61,194 bases of DNA from CAZVGZ01 sp964627605 (GCA_964627605.1 CAZVGZ010000021.1:1-61194); one strand, 5' to 3'. Numbered from the stretch's first letter, positions 1 to 10,066 are shown. The notes: generated by a model not told the origin, from the letters alone. Numbers and translations are program-made.

Positions 1-87
1 GATGGAATGATAAAGCCTTCACGCCAAATTATTGGCTCCTTTAAGATCTCCAACAAGGCTGGCAGCGCAACCGGCGGGATGTCTGAT

Positions 88-1362
88 CTAGGCTTCTGGC
101 ACCGGGAGTCTGATGGTGATCTGCGTTCCTGAGCCCAGACCAGCCGAAGAGGCGCTGATCTGGCCACCGTGATAATCCTCGACAATCCGCTTCACAAACG
201 TAAGCCCTAATCCCCAACCACGCGTTTTTGTGCTGAAGCCCGGCCTGAAAATCTCCCGCAACTGCTTTGGAGTCATGCCTTTCCCGTTGTCCGCGAAAAC
301 AATGGCCATCCAGCCGTCGCGCTCGGTGGTGGTCGCCGATATGGTGGGATCACCGTCTACATTTGACAACGCATCGACCGAGTTGCGGAAAAGGTTTTCA
401 AACGCCCATCCAAGAAGTTCACGGTTGACCGGCGTCTCAGGATCGGCGTCGTATCGCCGCACGACGGTTGTCTCACGGCCAAAGCGCGGCATCCTCTCGC
501 GGAAGTAGTCGAACGTCTCATCCAAGATCGACGCCAGATGGTCGGGCTTGAGTTCCGGTACCGAGCCTATTTGCCCGAATCTGGAGGCGATACGCTGAAG
601 CCTGTCCATATCACCAGCCATATCCTCGATGATTCTGTCGGCGCGACGCATCTGGGCACGGCCTTCTCTTGGGAACTCGTCCTTCATCAGTTCAAGCCAG
701 CCGGCGAGCGACGACAGTGGTGTGCCCAACTGGTGGGCGGTCTCCTTCGCCATGCCCACCCACAGCGACTGTGCCTCGCCCTCTTTGATGCGCCTGAAAC
801 CCCAAAGCGCCGCCCCAGCAAAGCCCAACGCTACTATAGCAGAAACCATCGGCATCCACGCTACCCGTCTCAGAAACCGAGATTCGGCGTAGTGGATCGT
901 CCCGGTAAAAAGTGCACCATCTCCAATGGGAATAATGAACGGGATCGGCGGGTTGCTCAGATCCATCTGCCGCACGACAGTTCTGGCGCGCGTTTTTGCC
1001 TGTGCCAGTGAGTCGGGATCGCTGTAGTCCAGGGGGAAACCGACGTCTTTCCAGATGTATGGCTCGCCGTATTCATCGGTCACTACGATTGAGACCGGTA
1101 GGTCGTTCATCAGATCTACCAGTAGGCCTAAGTCCTGAGAATCAACGAGCTTACCAGCCCACGCCGCCGGTAGAATCCGCTCGGCGTAGATGAGTGCTAC
1201 CCTCGCGGCATCCTTCTGAAGCTTGCGGGTGACATCGTAGGAATAGAGGGCGAAAGCCGCAACGGTGAGCGCTGCTCCTGCGAAAATCGCCCCTCGGATC
1301 GCAGGGTGTGTAGATAGCGTAGTGCCCCTTAGACGCCACCAGCCGCCACCACTGGCGCTCAT
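88..1362 (-). CDS. Membrane-bound sensor histidine kinase
   Basis: Two-component sensor kinase of the inner membrane. Of 424 residues, a first membrane segment lies at about 22-41 and a second at about 168-189; the roughly 125 residues between them form a periplasmic sensor region of no family I recognise. The H-box is KETAHQLGTPLSSL with the phospho-acceptor at His210. The ATPase domain shows an N-box (ENLFRNSVDAL), a G1 box (DNGKGM) and a G2 box (GWGLGLTFVK). Its ATG overlaps the TAA of the polyprenyl glycosylphosphotransferase by one base (TAATG), so it is translationally coupled to the end of the exopolysaccharide operon. No response regulator is in the window; it could lie just beyond base 1. 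The signal sensed is unknown. Confidence 0.93.
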   Translation of the reverse strand: MSASGGGWWRLRGTTLSTHPAIRGAIFAGAALTVAAFALYSYDVTRKLQKDAARVALIYAERILPAAWAGKLVDSQDLGLLVDLMNDLPVSIVVTDEYGEPYIWKDVGFPLDYSDPDSLAQAKTRARTVVRQMDLSNPPIPFIIPIGDGALFTGTIHYAESRFLRRVAWMPMVSAIVALGFAGAALWGFRRIKEGEAQSLWVGMAKETAHQLGTPLSSLAGWLELMKDEFPREGRAQMRRADRIIEDMAGDMDRLQRIASRFGQIGSVPELKPDHLASILDETFDYFRERMPRFGRETTVVRRYDADPETPVNRELLGWAFENLFRNSVDALSNVDGDPTISATTTERDGWMAIVFADNGKGMTPKQLREIFRPGFSTKTRGWGLGLTFVKRIVEDYHGGQISASSAGLGSGTQITIRLPVPEA

Positions 1363-2759
1363 TACCTTGCGCCTTTGCCTGTGAGCACGACTCCCACCGT
1401 GCGCAGAAATATTATCACATCGAATTTGAGGGACATATTCTCGATGTAGTAGAGATCACAGGTCAGTTTTTCGCGGACGTCGTCCAGTGTGGCGTCATAG
1501 GCCAATTTGGTCTGCGCCCATCCGGTGAGCCCTGGTTTCACTCTCGTTCGCCGCCTGTAGAGCGGGATGTCTAGCGCGAATTTGTCTACAAAGAATGGGC
1601 GCTCTGGCCTCGGCCCTACCAGACTCATCTCACCCTTAAAAATGTTCCACATCTGCGGAATCTCATCGAGTCGATAGAGGCGGATAAAACGCCCCAACCT
1701 GGTGATTCTGGGGTCGTCATCCCCCGCCCAGACCGGTCCCGTGTTCTTTTCGGCGTCTTCTACCATCGACCTGAATTTGTAGACGTTGAAAATCTGGCCG
1801 TCCTGACCAACTCGCTCCTGGGAAAAGACCGCCGGCCCTGACGAATCCAGACGAATGGCGACCGCGAGAAGAACCCAGATCGGAAACCCGACTACCAGTA
1901 CCACGGAGGACAACGCGACATCGATCATCCGTTTGACGCGCCACTCCCACACCGGCATGTACTCCGGGAAAAGTGACATGAGCGGGGTGCCGAAAAGCTG
2001 GCCGATTCCAGAGCGACCTATCACCACATCGTATAGATCGGGCACTGCGAAAAACTCTGTGGTTACTCCGTTGCATTGAGCTACCACATCCAACACGTCA
2101 TCTCTGCTAAGTTGAGGGTCTGCGAACATCACCTCCTCAATCCCATGTTCGGTCAGGATTTTCGGCAGATCATCGGCCTCGCCCAACACTGCCACCGGAC
2201 CGCCTGGTTCAGGTGGTGACGCATCTGGAAGCGCCACGAATCCGACGATTTCGTGCCCCTGTACAGGATAGCGCGCCAAACTCTCCAGCAGGTGATGTGC
2301 GCGGCTGCCTGTCCCCACTATGGCGGCCTTTCGCCTGCCTTTGCCCAAGCGAAGTAGGTGGCGCTGCGATCCGCGGACTATGAACCTGCCTGCGCCGCAA
2401 GCCGCTATGAGCGAAGCCCAGTAGGAGAGAATTACGATCCTCGAGCCTGGCATGGGGCTGTTCGGATCGAAAGTCAGTATGAACAGCACCAGACCGCCGA
2501 AGCTAACCGCCTTGGCGAGTAGTACCCCTTCTTCTAATCGGGATTTGAAACGCCAGTCGCCATAGAGCCCCACGAACGCAAAAAGAGCGATCCAGAGGGC
2601 AGCGACAAACAGTAGGGGAATGGCCCACTCAGGCGCACTAAGCGGAAACCTAAGAGGTTCAGGGCGGCCAGCTCTAATAAAGAGAGCCGCCAAAAACGCG
2701 ACAAATGAGCCGATGAGGTCGGCTGCTATGAGTGCTGTGGTCTCGTGCCATCTGCGCAT
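1362..2759 (-). CDS. Polyprenyl glycosylphosphotransferase (WcaJ/EpsE-like)
   Basis: Initiating enzyme for exopolysaccharide repeat-unit synthesis: it transfers a sugar-1-phosphate from a nucleotide sugar to undecaprenyl phosphate at the inner membrane. The 465 residues show four hydrophobic segments in the first 125, a Rossmann-like CoA-binding-type domain (AAIVGTGSRAHHLLESL), a fifth hydrophobic segment near 280-300, and a C-terminal bacterial sugar transferase domain. Diagnostic motifs are VYKFRSM, RLYRLDEIPQMWNI, LVGPRPERP and KPGLTGWAQ. Length and order are normal for the family. It lies 51 bp after the asparagine-synthase gene and is coupled to the kinase gene. The sugar transferred (often glucose or galactose) cannot be told from sequence. 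Confidence 0.93.
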   Translation of the reverse strand: MRRWHETTALIAADLIGSFVAFLAALFIRAGRPEPLRFPLSAPEWAIPLLFVAALWIALFAFVGLYGDWRFKSRLEEGVLLAKAVSFGGLVLFILTFDPNSPMPGSRIVILSYWASLIAACGAGRFIVRGSQRHLLRLGKGRRKAAIVGTGSRAHHLLESLARYPVQGHEIVGFVALPDASPPEPGGPVAVLGEADDLPKILTEHGIEEVMFADPQLSRDDVLDVVAQCNGVTTEFFAVPDLYDVVIGRSGIGQLFGTPLMSLFPEYMPVWEWRVKRMIDVALSSVVLVVGFPIWVLLAVAIRLDSSGPAVFSQERVGQDGQIFNVYKFRSMVEDAEKNTGPVWAGDDDPRITRLGRFIRLYRLDEIPQMWNIFKGEMSLVGPRPERPFFVDKFALDIPLYRRRTRVKPGLTGWAQTKLAYDATLDDVREKLTCDLYYIENMSLKFDVIIFLRTVGVVLTGKGAR

Positions 2760-2810
2760 CAGGAAACCGCTCTATTTGCAGCAACGGCGGAGCTACTGGC
2801 CGACCAACTC

Positions 2811-4724
2811 CTAGCGACATGGGTGTCTGGACACCCTGGAGCGAGACTTAGTTGTCCAGTGGCAATAGGCGTACAACACCCATAGGCGTGCGCTGTGGTC
2901 GCGGTGGCCTGAGCGGTGTTCGTCGACCAGCCCGGAGATCGCGTCGGCGTCAAAGGGAGCGCCACTAGCTATGGATGATGTGACAATCTCCTCAAAAATA
3001 GGCGCTAGAACCCCTCGAAACCAATAGGCCAGTGGTAGTTCAAACCCTTGCTTCGGGCGGTTATGGAGCGCTGGAGGCAGAAGGTCTTTGAAAGCGTCAA
3101 CGAGAACGCGTTTTCTTTTTCGACCTGAAAGTTTCCACTCTGCAGGAAGCGCGAAAGCCAGTTCGGCGACAGAGGGATCGGCGAACGGCACCCGAACCTC
3201 CAAGCTCGAACGCATACTCATCCAGTCCACTTTTGTGAACATGTCGTAGGGAAGGCATGTCTCCAAGTCGCCATACAGAACCTGGTTGATGGAGTCGTCG
3301 GGCCAGCTACTGTGCAGCGCTGAGATAGTCTCTTCCCAACGTATTTCGCCGGTGGACGCCAGATCAGGTGCCACCGACGACCTGGTTTGATCGTCGAAGA
3401 GCGTCATCCAACCTGCATGTCGATCGGCTGGTGGCTTGGCGGCGGATTCAATAAAACGTTGAAGCAGCCTCACCCGCTCACCAAACGCGTTGGTCCGGGG
3501 CGCAGGGAGTGAACGCGCTAGAGGTTCGACAACGGATCGGCGCAACCATGACGGGAGACGACTGTAGCTTGAAGCGTAGGACTCTCCAACATATTTGCGA
3601 TAGCCAGCGAATAGCTCATCAGCGGCATCGCCTGAAATCGCCACCGTGACCTGCTGGCGGGTGAGCTGGGAGACAAGGGCGGTGGGAAGCGCCGAAGAGT
3701 CGCCAAAAGGCTCGTCGGTGTGACTCAGGACCGAATCGATTGATTCGAGCACATCTCCTGAGCTGACTGGGAACTCGGTGTGATCGGTATCCCAGAGCCG
3801 GGCGACCTCGCGGGCGTAGCGCGACTCGTCGAAGCGCGGCTCCTCAGGGAAACTGATCGAAAATGTCTTTACCCGCTCTGTGGACTGAGTGGCCATCAAC
3901 GCCACTACCACACTGGAGTCTATCCCTCCACTCAAGAAAGCCCCAAGCGGCACATCGGCGACAAGGCGTTGGTGGACAGCGGCGCTCAGCCGTTCCCGCA
4001 GCGCTTCTTGCGCTTGCTGGTAGTCGTCAGGAACGTCAGCTAGATGGTCGCGGAGGTCATACCACCGGTTTAGGGTTAGAGAGCCTTGGCGCCAGTGCGC
4101 CACTGTTCCATGGGGTAGCTTTTTAACTGAACTGTAGATCGTGTTTGGAGCGGGTATGTAGCCCAAAGTCAGGTAGGTGTTGAGAGCGGCTTCGTTCACC
4201 GTCAGGTCCGTGGCGTTGGACGATTCGACCGCTTTTATTTCTGAACCGAAAATCAGATCGCCATTGGCCCGTTCGCTGTAGACCAGCGGCTTTATGCCGA
4301 AACGATCTCTGGCTAACCACGCCTGACTCGCCTGCTTGTCCCATATCGCCAGCGCAAACATACCGTTTAGCCTGTGGAACGCGCTCTGTCCCCACTCGAT
4401 GAACGCGGCCAACACCACTTCAGTATCGGTCTCGGAGTTGAACCGGTGACCTTTTTGGATCAGTTCATTGCGGAGGGCGACGTAGTTGTACACCTCGCCG
4501 TTGTAAGCGATCCACCAGCGCCCAGTGGTGTCGGACATCGGCTGACGACCATCTGGAGAGAGGTCTATGATCGACAGCCGCCGATGCCCGATCCCCACAC
4601 CTTGATCTAGCAAAAGACCACCGTCGTCAGGCCCTCTGTGGGTGAGCGATGCTGTCATCGCTTCGATGGTGGCCCTGTCGGGTACGGAGCCGTCCTTCGT
4701 CAGCCATCCGGCGATGCCGCACAT
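2811..4724 (-). CDS. asnB: Glutamine-hydrolysing asparagine synthase family protein (AsnB-like)
   Basis: AsnB-type amidotransferase of 637 residues. It begins MCGIAGW, with Cys2 as the class II glutaminase nucleophile, followed by glutaminase-domain signatures THRGPDD and YNGEVYN. The synthetase domain has the ATP pyrophosphatase loop SGGIDSS at 265-271 and the late motif VRVPFADP. Known family members form asparagine from aspartate, but copies inside polysaccharide clusters commonly amidate uronic acid or other sugar carboxylates, and that role is favoured here by position. Its ATG overlaps the TAA of the upstream GT4 gene (TAATG). The last 30 or so residues are basic and Ser/Arg-rich. Confidence 0.93.
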   Translation of the reverse strand: MCGIAGWLTKDGSVPDRATIEAMTASLTHRGPDDGGLLLDQGVGIGHRRLSIIDLSPDGRQPMSDTTGRWWIAYNGEVYNYVALRNELIQKGHRFNSETDTEVVLAAFIEWGQSAFHRLNGMFALAIWDKQASQAWLARDRFGIKPLVYSERANGDLIFGSEIKAVESSNATDLTVNEAALNTYLTLGYIPAPNTIYSSVKKLPHGTVAHWRQGSLTLNRWYDLRDHLADVPDDYQQAQEALRERLSAAVHQRLVADVPLGAFLSGGIDSSVVVALMATQSTERVKTFSISFPEEPRFDESRYAREVARLWDTDHTEFPVSSGDVLESIDSVLSHTDEPFGDSSALPTALVSQLTRQQVTVAISGDAADELFAGYRKYVGESYASSYSRLPSWLRRSVVEPLARSLPAPRTNAFGERVRLLQRFIESAAKPPADRHAGWMTLFDDQTRSSVAPDLASTGEIRWEETISALHSSWPDDSINQVLYGDLETCLPYDMFTKVDWMSMRSSLEVRVPFADPSVAELAFALPAEWKLSGRKRKRVLVDAFKDLLPPALHNRPKQGFELPLAYWFRGVLAPIFEEIVTSSIASGAPFDADAISGLVDEHRSGHRDHSARLWVLYAYCHWTTKSRSRVSRHPCR

Positions 4725-5923
4725 TACTCCACCACCTCAAAACGCGCCGATCCCGAACGGTGGACATAATCGTCTAGCCCCTGTTCGTAAATCGCTTCGG
4801 TGCGTCTGACCATAGCTTCAATGGAAAAATGGTTCGCCACGCGGTCACGGCCCGCCCTTCCCATCTTCTCCCATGAATTTCTTTCTGAAACCATCCTTAA
4901 CATAGCGGCTCCAAGCGCTTGTGCGTCGCCACACGGTACCAGAAACCCGGTCTGGCCCTCCGATACCAGTTCAGAGGTTCCACCAGCGGCTGTGGCGACT
5001 GTAGGCAGACCAGTGGCCATCGCCTCCATCACCGAGTTTGGAAACCCCTCTACATGCGATGCCTGGATGTAGATGTCCAGCGCCGACATATACTCTGCAA
5101 CGTTCGACTGCTCACCTACGAAGGTGACGCGATCCGTGAGCTTAAGATCAACAACCAGATCAAAGAGCATGTTTTCGTAGCGCCGTTCCGTATCGGTCTG
5201 GGCACCGCCAACTATCACCAAACGAACACCGCTCTTGGCTCCAAAGACCGCGTTGAAGGTCGATATCAGACCGGTCAGATTCTTGATCGGATTCAGGCGG
5301 CTTACGGTTCCAAGCAACACCTCTGCCTGAGGCAACCCAAGATCGGCGCGAATCTTATGACGCCCAGCCGCATCAGCGGGGCAATACCCGACAGGGTCGA
5401 TGCCGTTGTGAACCACCCGAACACTATCACCCTTGACACCACACTTCGAGATTAAGTCCTGTCTGACGAGTTCCGAGTTGGCCACGACAGCAAAACCTGC
5501 GGTGGCGAGACGGTTGTCGATCGCCTTCAAAATAGTCGTCTTGTAGTAGTCAGTCGATCGCTCCGATGCGATGACGACCGGGGCCTCAGCGAGAAGCCCG
5601 GCGGCGCGAGCCCAGGTGTTCGCCTCAGGAAGGAAAGTGTGCACCACCGAGGCACGCTGTCTACGCACGACCCCAAAAACGTCCCACACTAACATAGGGT
5701 CGATCCGGCGGCGTTTTTTTATGATTTCTGTGGCAACACCAGCCTCCCGCAGCTTCTCGCCCAACGGTCCGTCGCCGTTCAAAGAGCAAACGATCGGGCG
5801 AAAACGGCGCGACTGTGAGAGTCCACGCGCCAATAGCAGAACCTGCTTCTCTGTGCCACCTACACCAAACGCCGGGATCACCAGCATGACGCTTATCATA
5901 GAAAGGTCGTTCATGTCTAGCAC
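4724..5923 (-). CDS. Glycosyltransferase family 4 protein
   Basis: GT-B fold retaining glycosyltransferase, predicted to add one sugar to the lipid-linked repeat unit on the cytoplasmic face. The N-terminal domain opens with VIPAFGVGGTEKQVLLLA, the usual acceptor-side GGTE loop. The C-terminal domain carries GTVSRLNPIKN, the donor-site region EGFPNSVMEAMATGLPTVAT and TGFLV. GTG at 5923 overlaps the upstream stop; ATG at 5914 and 5899 in the same frame are also possible and shorten it by 3 or 8 residues. It is clearly paralogous to the next gene upstream (same GGTEK and SxVMEAMAxGLPxVAT blocks), suggesting an old tandem duplication. Confidence 0.92.
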   Translation of the reverse strand: MLDMNDLSMISVMLVIPAFGVGGTEKQVLLLARGLSQSRRFRPIVCSLNGDGPLGEKLREAGVATEIIKKRRRIDPMLVWDVFGVVRRQRASVVHTFLPEANTWARAAGLLAEAPVVIASERSTDYYKTTILKAIDNRLATAGFAVVANSELVRQDLISKCGVKGDSVRVVHNGIDPVGYCPADAAGRHKIRADLGLPQAEVLLGTVSRLNPIKNLTGLISTFNAVFGAKSGVRLVIVGGAQTDTERRYENMLFDLVVDLKLTDRVTFVGEQSNVAEYMSALDIYIQASHVEGFPNSVMEAMATGLPTVATAAGGTSELVSEGQTGFLVPCGDAQALGAAMLRMVSERNSWEKMGRAGRDRVANHFSIEAMVRRTEAIYEQGLDDYVHRSGSARFEVVE

Positions 5924-7080
5924 TTAGCCGCCGCGTTAGCCAGCCCGGTGTCGTAGAGGGCTGTCATTCGTCGCAGGAACGCCGCCGACGAGTAGTGATC
6001 GACCACCAGCTTTCGTCCAGCTTCGCCCATCTGAGATCGGCTTTCAGTGTCGGATGCCAGTTCGTTCATCGCGCGCGCTAGTGCTATGGGGTCGTTCGGT
6101 GGGACGATGAAGCCTGTGGAGCCGTGTGAAACCAGCTCGCCGGTGCCGCCAACATCGGTGGCGACGACAGGCAGCCCACAAGCCATAGCCTCCATCAGCG
6201 CGTTTGACAGCCCCTCTCGTGTCGATGACTGTACGTAGAGATCCATCGCGCCCAAAAACATTGGGATGTCAGACTGTTGACCGACCATATAGATACGGGG
6301 TCTCATATCACTGCTTTCGACTGCGCTTTTGACGGTTTTCAGATACCGCTGTTCTTTGTCGCCTTTTGCGCCGCCGACAATCACCAGGTCTATATCCGGT
6401 CGGGCGACCAGCCCGAAAGACTCTATCAGCCCCAGAATATCTTTGTTGGGATCAAATCGGCATACCGTGCCCACCAGAACCGTGCTGTTTGGAAGTCCAA
6501 GCCTCTCACGAACCTCAGCTTTTGAACCGTTATCCACGGGCTGGAACCTGTCGATGTCCACCCCGTTTGGAACTACATGGACTGTCGCTGGTCGAAGTGC
6601 GCCTTGCGTGACCGCCATTTGACGAACAGCCTCCGCGTTGCAGACGACCCCTTGCCCCGCACCCCCCAACCGGTGGTCTATTGCACGATGGATGACACTC
6701 TTCCAGACCGGCAGGCTGCCTTCGGTGGCGAAAGCCACTGGAACTCCTGCCAATCTGCCAGCCAGCCGCCCCCAGCAGTTGCCAGCGAACATGAACCCGT
6801 GAACGATCTTGACATCGTAGGTGTTGATAATCGACATTAACTGGGGCACCAAAATCGGATCGACTTTGCCTCGCTTGTGGAGTATCTCCACCGGTATCCC
6901 TTGTTCTCGCATGATCTCGCCCATCGGCCCATCGCCTGACAACGAACAGACGACCGGTGCATAGCGTTCGTCAGATTGGAGACCGAACGCCAGCAACCGC
7001 ATCCTTTTTTCGGTGCCACCGATCTCAAAGTTGGGGATCACCAACAACACACCTGCTCTGCTGCTCTCGTTGGTAATCAC
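5917..7080 (-). CDS. Glycosyltransferase family 4 protein (paralogue)
   Basis: Second GT4 enzyme of the repeat-unit assembly set. Landmarks are VIPNFEIGGTEKRMRLLAFG near the N-terminus, GTVCRFDPNKD at the domain junction, and EGLSNALMEAMACGLPVVAT at the donor-nucleotide site. I place the start at GTG 7080, which overlaps the TGA of the upstream membrane-protein gene as GTGA. The longer reading from 7119 would add 13 residues and overlap that gene by 43 bp. The mature protein is then about 387 residues, normal for GT4. Donor and acceptor are unknown. Confidence 0.92.
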   Translation of the reverse strand: MITNESSRAGVLLVIPNFEIGGTEKRMRLLAFGLQSDERYAPVVCSLSGDGPMGEIMREQGIPVEILHKRGKVDPILVPQLMSIINTYDVKIVHGFMFAGNCWGRLAGRLAGVPVAFATEGSLPVWKSVIHRAIDHRLGGAGQGVVCNAEAVRQMAVTQGALRPATVHVVPNGVDIDRFQPVDNGSKAEVRERLGLPNSTVLVGTVCRFDPNKDILGLIESFGLVARPDIDLVIVGGAKGDKEQRYLKTVKSAVESSDMRPRIYMVGQQSDIPMFLGAMDLYVQSSTREGLSNALMEAMACGLPVVATDVGGTGELVSHGSTGFIVPPNDPIALARAMNELASDTESRSQMGEAGRKLVVDHYSSAAFLRRMTALYDTGLANAAAKC

Positions 7081-8546
7081 CCCTGCAACCTGAGGGTGGC
7101 ACGAGACCTGAACCACCATGTCAAGACCAGCGTCGCCATCCCTATCAGTGGCAGGAAATACATTACGCCAGCGTATACACCCGTTGTGGTGATGAACAGC
7201 CCTGTGACGATGACAAAGTAGAGCAGTGGCGTTACAACCTCAAACCGGTCGCGGTGGACATAGCCCAGCGCCGCGAATATCATGGTCAACGGCGCAAACT
7301 GTGTAACGTGCCGGATGCTGCTGCCCAGGGTGATGACGCCGTACATCGCCAAGGTTCCCAATGCGACACTCACCAACACCATCCGAGCTCGCGATCTGTC
7401 TGCTACGCACGTCCACATGCCCAGAAAAAAGAAAGGCCAAAAAGCGTAGCGCATTAACATTCCGGGGATCAATAGTTTGTACCAGCTCTCTGCGGTTTTC
7501 CACGGAATGGGCGATATAAACTGTCGGGCGATGCCCACAGGGAGGAATTTCAAGATCGCCCCAGGCGACTCCAACCTCGCCTCGCCCAACATCCCCGATT
7601 CGGTGCCTAGACCAGCCTGTCCTTTGCCGGTCATCCCGAACTGGATCATGTCGAGCATCTCAGACAACGACCCTTGAGCCAGCGCCTTGACAACCCCTCC
7701 GATAACCCACCACGCCGCAATGCCCAAGACGATTGCTGACGCAAAAGCCGCGCCTCCCACCATCACCCTGTGCGTAGTGCGACGAGGCACGACTACTACT
7801 ACTGGCACCAGTACCATCACCCACAGTACCACCAGATATGGCCTTATCATCCCCATCGCCAAACTGATACTCATCACCACTAACAACCATCCCCATCTGC
7901 GGCGCGTGACTAGTCGCACCAGTGCCAAAACAAAAGCCATCAATAGCCAGAGGGCGATCGCCTCTTTCATGTTGAAGCCGCAAAAAACGATGCCCACCGG
8001 ATCGATCAGAGAGAGGACCGATGCGATTCGAGCGACCCTGTGGCCCCCCACCTCATTCGCGATGCTGTAGACCATCGCTGTGCCGTGGGCACCTAAAAGG
8101 ACGTTGGTGATAACGACAAATATCTGGTCAGGCACTATACTCAGTTGCGCTGCCACGACCACGAAATAGCCTACGACGTAGTTCGACAGAACCTCCCAGG
8201 GGAGCGTCGCCTGCCCGGTGGTCCAGACATGGGCCAACCTCGAACCGACGCTCAGATACATTCTGGCATCGGTAATCAGATCGTCGCCGACCTGCCACGC
8301 GATCCCGACGGCTACTATGGACCCGATAGCCACACGTGCCGCGACCCACCCTCCTAGCCACGCACCGTCCTCTTTACCGCCCATCCGCGTGGCGGAGAAC
8401 ACCACAAGACTGCCGCCGAGAACGAGCCAGACGAGACTCGCCCACGATGTCCAGTGCATCACCAGTGCCGCGATACCCAATGCGATGCAGACAGCACAGC
8501 CTATGAGGACGCCCCACCAGCGGTTGAATTTTTCGAGGCTGTTCAC
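7077..8546 (-). CDS. Polytopic membrane protein, Wzy- or GT-C-like
   Basis: Very hydrophobic protein of about 489 residues with at least ten membrane segments, and many aromatic residues in the loops. Loop motifs such as DDLITDARMYL near the first large extracytoplasmic loop and FNMKEAIALWLL resemble dolichyl-phosphate-mannose-type GT-C enzymes and O-antigen polymerases, but no motif is decisive. Its place between the flippase and two GT4 genes makes a repeat-unit polymerase (Wzy) the best guess, because the cluster otherwise lacks one. The start is taken as GTG 8546, just after the flippase stop (TAG-A-GTG); an ATG at 8585 would overlap the flippase gene. Confidence 0.75.
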   Translation of the reverse strand: MNSLEKFNRWWGVLIGCAVCIALGIAALVMHWTSWASLVWLVLGGSLVVFSATRMGGKEDGAWLGGWVAARVAIGSIVAVGIAWQVGDDLITDARMYLSVGSRLAHVWTTGQATLPWEVLSNYVVGYFVVVAAQLSIVPDQIFVVITNVLLGAHGTAMVYSIANEVGGHRVARIASVLSLIDPVGIVFCGFNMKEAIALWLLMAFVLALVRLVTRRRWGWLLVVMSISLAMGMIRPYLVVLWVMVLVPVVVVVPRRTTHRVMVGGAAFASAIVLGIAAWWVIGGVVKALAQGSLSEMLDMIQFGMTGKGQAGLGTESGMLGEARLESPGAILKFLPVGIARQFISPIPWKTAESWYKLLIPGMLMRYAFWPFFFLGMWTCVADRSRARMVLVSVALGTLAMYGVITLGSSIRHVTQFAPLTMIFAALGYVHRDRFEVVTPLLYFVIVTGLFITTTGVYAGVMYFLPLIGMATLVLTWWFRSRATLRLQG

Positions 8547-8547
8547 T

Positions 8548-10023
8548 CTACTCCGCTCCCGACTGATCTCTTCGCAGTCGCCCAATCAGTTCGGCGACAA
8601 CGCGTTCGGCAATGCCTGCGTCCTCACGAGTCACCAGACCGACCGTGGCGATCCCAAGCGCGACCGCCCCCACCGCGATGCGCTTTAAGAGCATCTCGGT
8701 TGAACCGTCGTGAAACATCGACCACTGCCACGCTATGACGCTCAGACAGGCGATGCTGCCTGCGGCCAGCAACGCACGTCCCAGGTCGTATGGGATGCGA
8801 TAGGAGCGCTGCGCCGCGATGTAGAGGGCGACCGATGTGGCCCCGACACCGGCAAGGGCTGTCAGAGCTGCTCCGGCTATACCCCACATAGGTATGAGGT
8901 AGAACGCTGCGGCGACGTTGGCCACCAATCCGACAGTGGTGCCAACAGTGAGAAGATATGTCCGCTCCGACAGCAGCAGACCCAGCCCCAACATCTCATT
9001 TATGCCTGGAAATATAGAAACGAGCATCACCAAACCCACGATGGGAACCGACGGTAGATAGCGCTCCGAACCGAGCAGAATAACCACCTCGTAGCCAAAA
9101 ACTGTGACGCTGACCGCCAACAGACAGAACAGGAAAAGCAGGTAGCGGAACAGCCTCGCATAGATCTTGGCGGCGTCGGGGTTCTCTTTGATAGACATGG
9201 CGTAGGGGTCCCATGCAAGTCGAAAAGTGATCCCGACAAAGCTTACTACGTATCCCAATCGCGCACAGACAGAGTAGAGCCCCACTGCGGCTTCGCCGAC
9301 CAGCGCTGCCAGGAAGAAACGGTTCATCGACAACAACGCCATATGCGAGACGGCTGCTGGCAGCCCTGGCAGGCTGAATCGCAGCGTTCGTTTGGCGGCT
9401 TTAATCATGAATCCACCAGCGTAGTCCGACCGCATCGACCAGAACAGCGCCCCTGCGCCAAGCGCGTAGGTGACCGCCTCTGCGACAAAAAAACTACGGA
9501 CCCCCCAGTCGCGCCCTATGAGCAGCCAGAGCGCTGCGACAAACATCAAGCTGGTCCTTCCCGTCACTCCTACCAGATAGCCACGGGGGGAACCTCGCAG
9601 CCTCATAACGACCGCGCAGTGCTCAAAAAGCACCCTGGCAGGCACAGTTAGCAGCATCCACCACAACGCTTTGCTGTGGTCCGAACTGCCAGCGAACCTG
9701 TCGAACCCAGCCTGACCCACCGATATGGCCAAAACGACTACGGCCACCGATCCCAAAGCCAACACTGTGGCAACAGTGCGCAAAAACCGTCTTCGGTCGG
9801 CGGCATCGTGATCGTAGTAGTAACGAATTGTTGCTGAGTGAAGATTGATCGACCCAAGCAGAGTCAGTGTGGACATGGCGATGACCAGCATCTCCAGAAT
9901 GCCCACATCCTCAACTGTGAGCCATCTGGTTTTGAACGGGAGAAGCCCGAGCACCAGGACATGATGAATTGAGGTGGAAGCCCCATAAACTACAGTGTCT
10001 TTGGCAAGTTTTCTCAGGCTCAT
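8548..10023 (-). CDS. Oligosaccharide flippase family protein (Wzx-like)
   Basis: Polysaccharide transporter of the MOP/MATE-like superfamily, predicted to flip undecaprenyl-linked repeat units across the inner membrane. The 491 residues hold about 12 to 14 hydrophobic helices. The N-terminal region (LAKDTVVYGASTSIHHVLVL, then LTVEDVGILEMLV) is typical: a short amphipathic start followed by the loop that normally reads tPexyG in this family. The C-terminal region has the usual ERTYLLTVGTTVGLVANV-type segment. It lies between the Wzz-like and polymerase-like genes, as in Wzx/Wzy-dependent pathways. Substrate unknown. Confidence 0.88.
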   Translation of the reverse strand: MSLRKLAKDTVVYGASTSIHHVLVLGLLPFKTRWLTVEDVGILEMLVIAMSTLTLLGSINLHSATIRYYYDHDAADRRRFLRTVATVLALGSVAVVVLAISVGQAGFDRFAGSSDHSKALWWMLLTVPARVLFEHCAVVMRLRGSPRGYLVGVTGRTSLMFVAALWLLIGRDWGVRSFFVAEAVTYALGAGALFWSMRSDYAGGFMIKAAKRTLRFSLPGLPAAVSHMALLSMNRFFLAALVGEAAVGLYSVCARLGYVVSFVGITFRLAWDPYAMSIKENPDAAKIYARLFRYLLFLFCLLAVSVTVFGYEVVILLGSERYLPSVPIVGLVMLVSIFPGINEMLGLGLLLSERTYLLTVGTTVGLVANVAAAFYLIPMWGIAGAALTALAGVGATSVALYIAAQRSYRIPYDLGRALLAAGSIACLSVIAWQWSMFHDGSTEMLLKRIAVGAVALGIATVGLVTREDAGIAERVVAELIGRLRRDQSGAE

Positions 10024-10066
10024 GCTGCCCGGCTTATCTGTGGGTTAACTAGGGGAGGGGCGAGCG

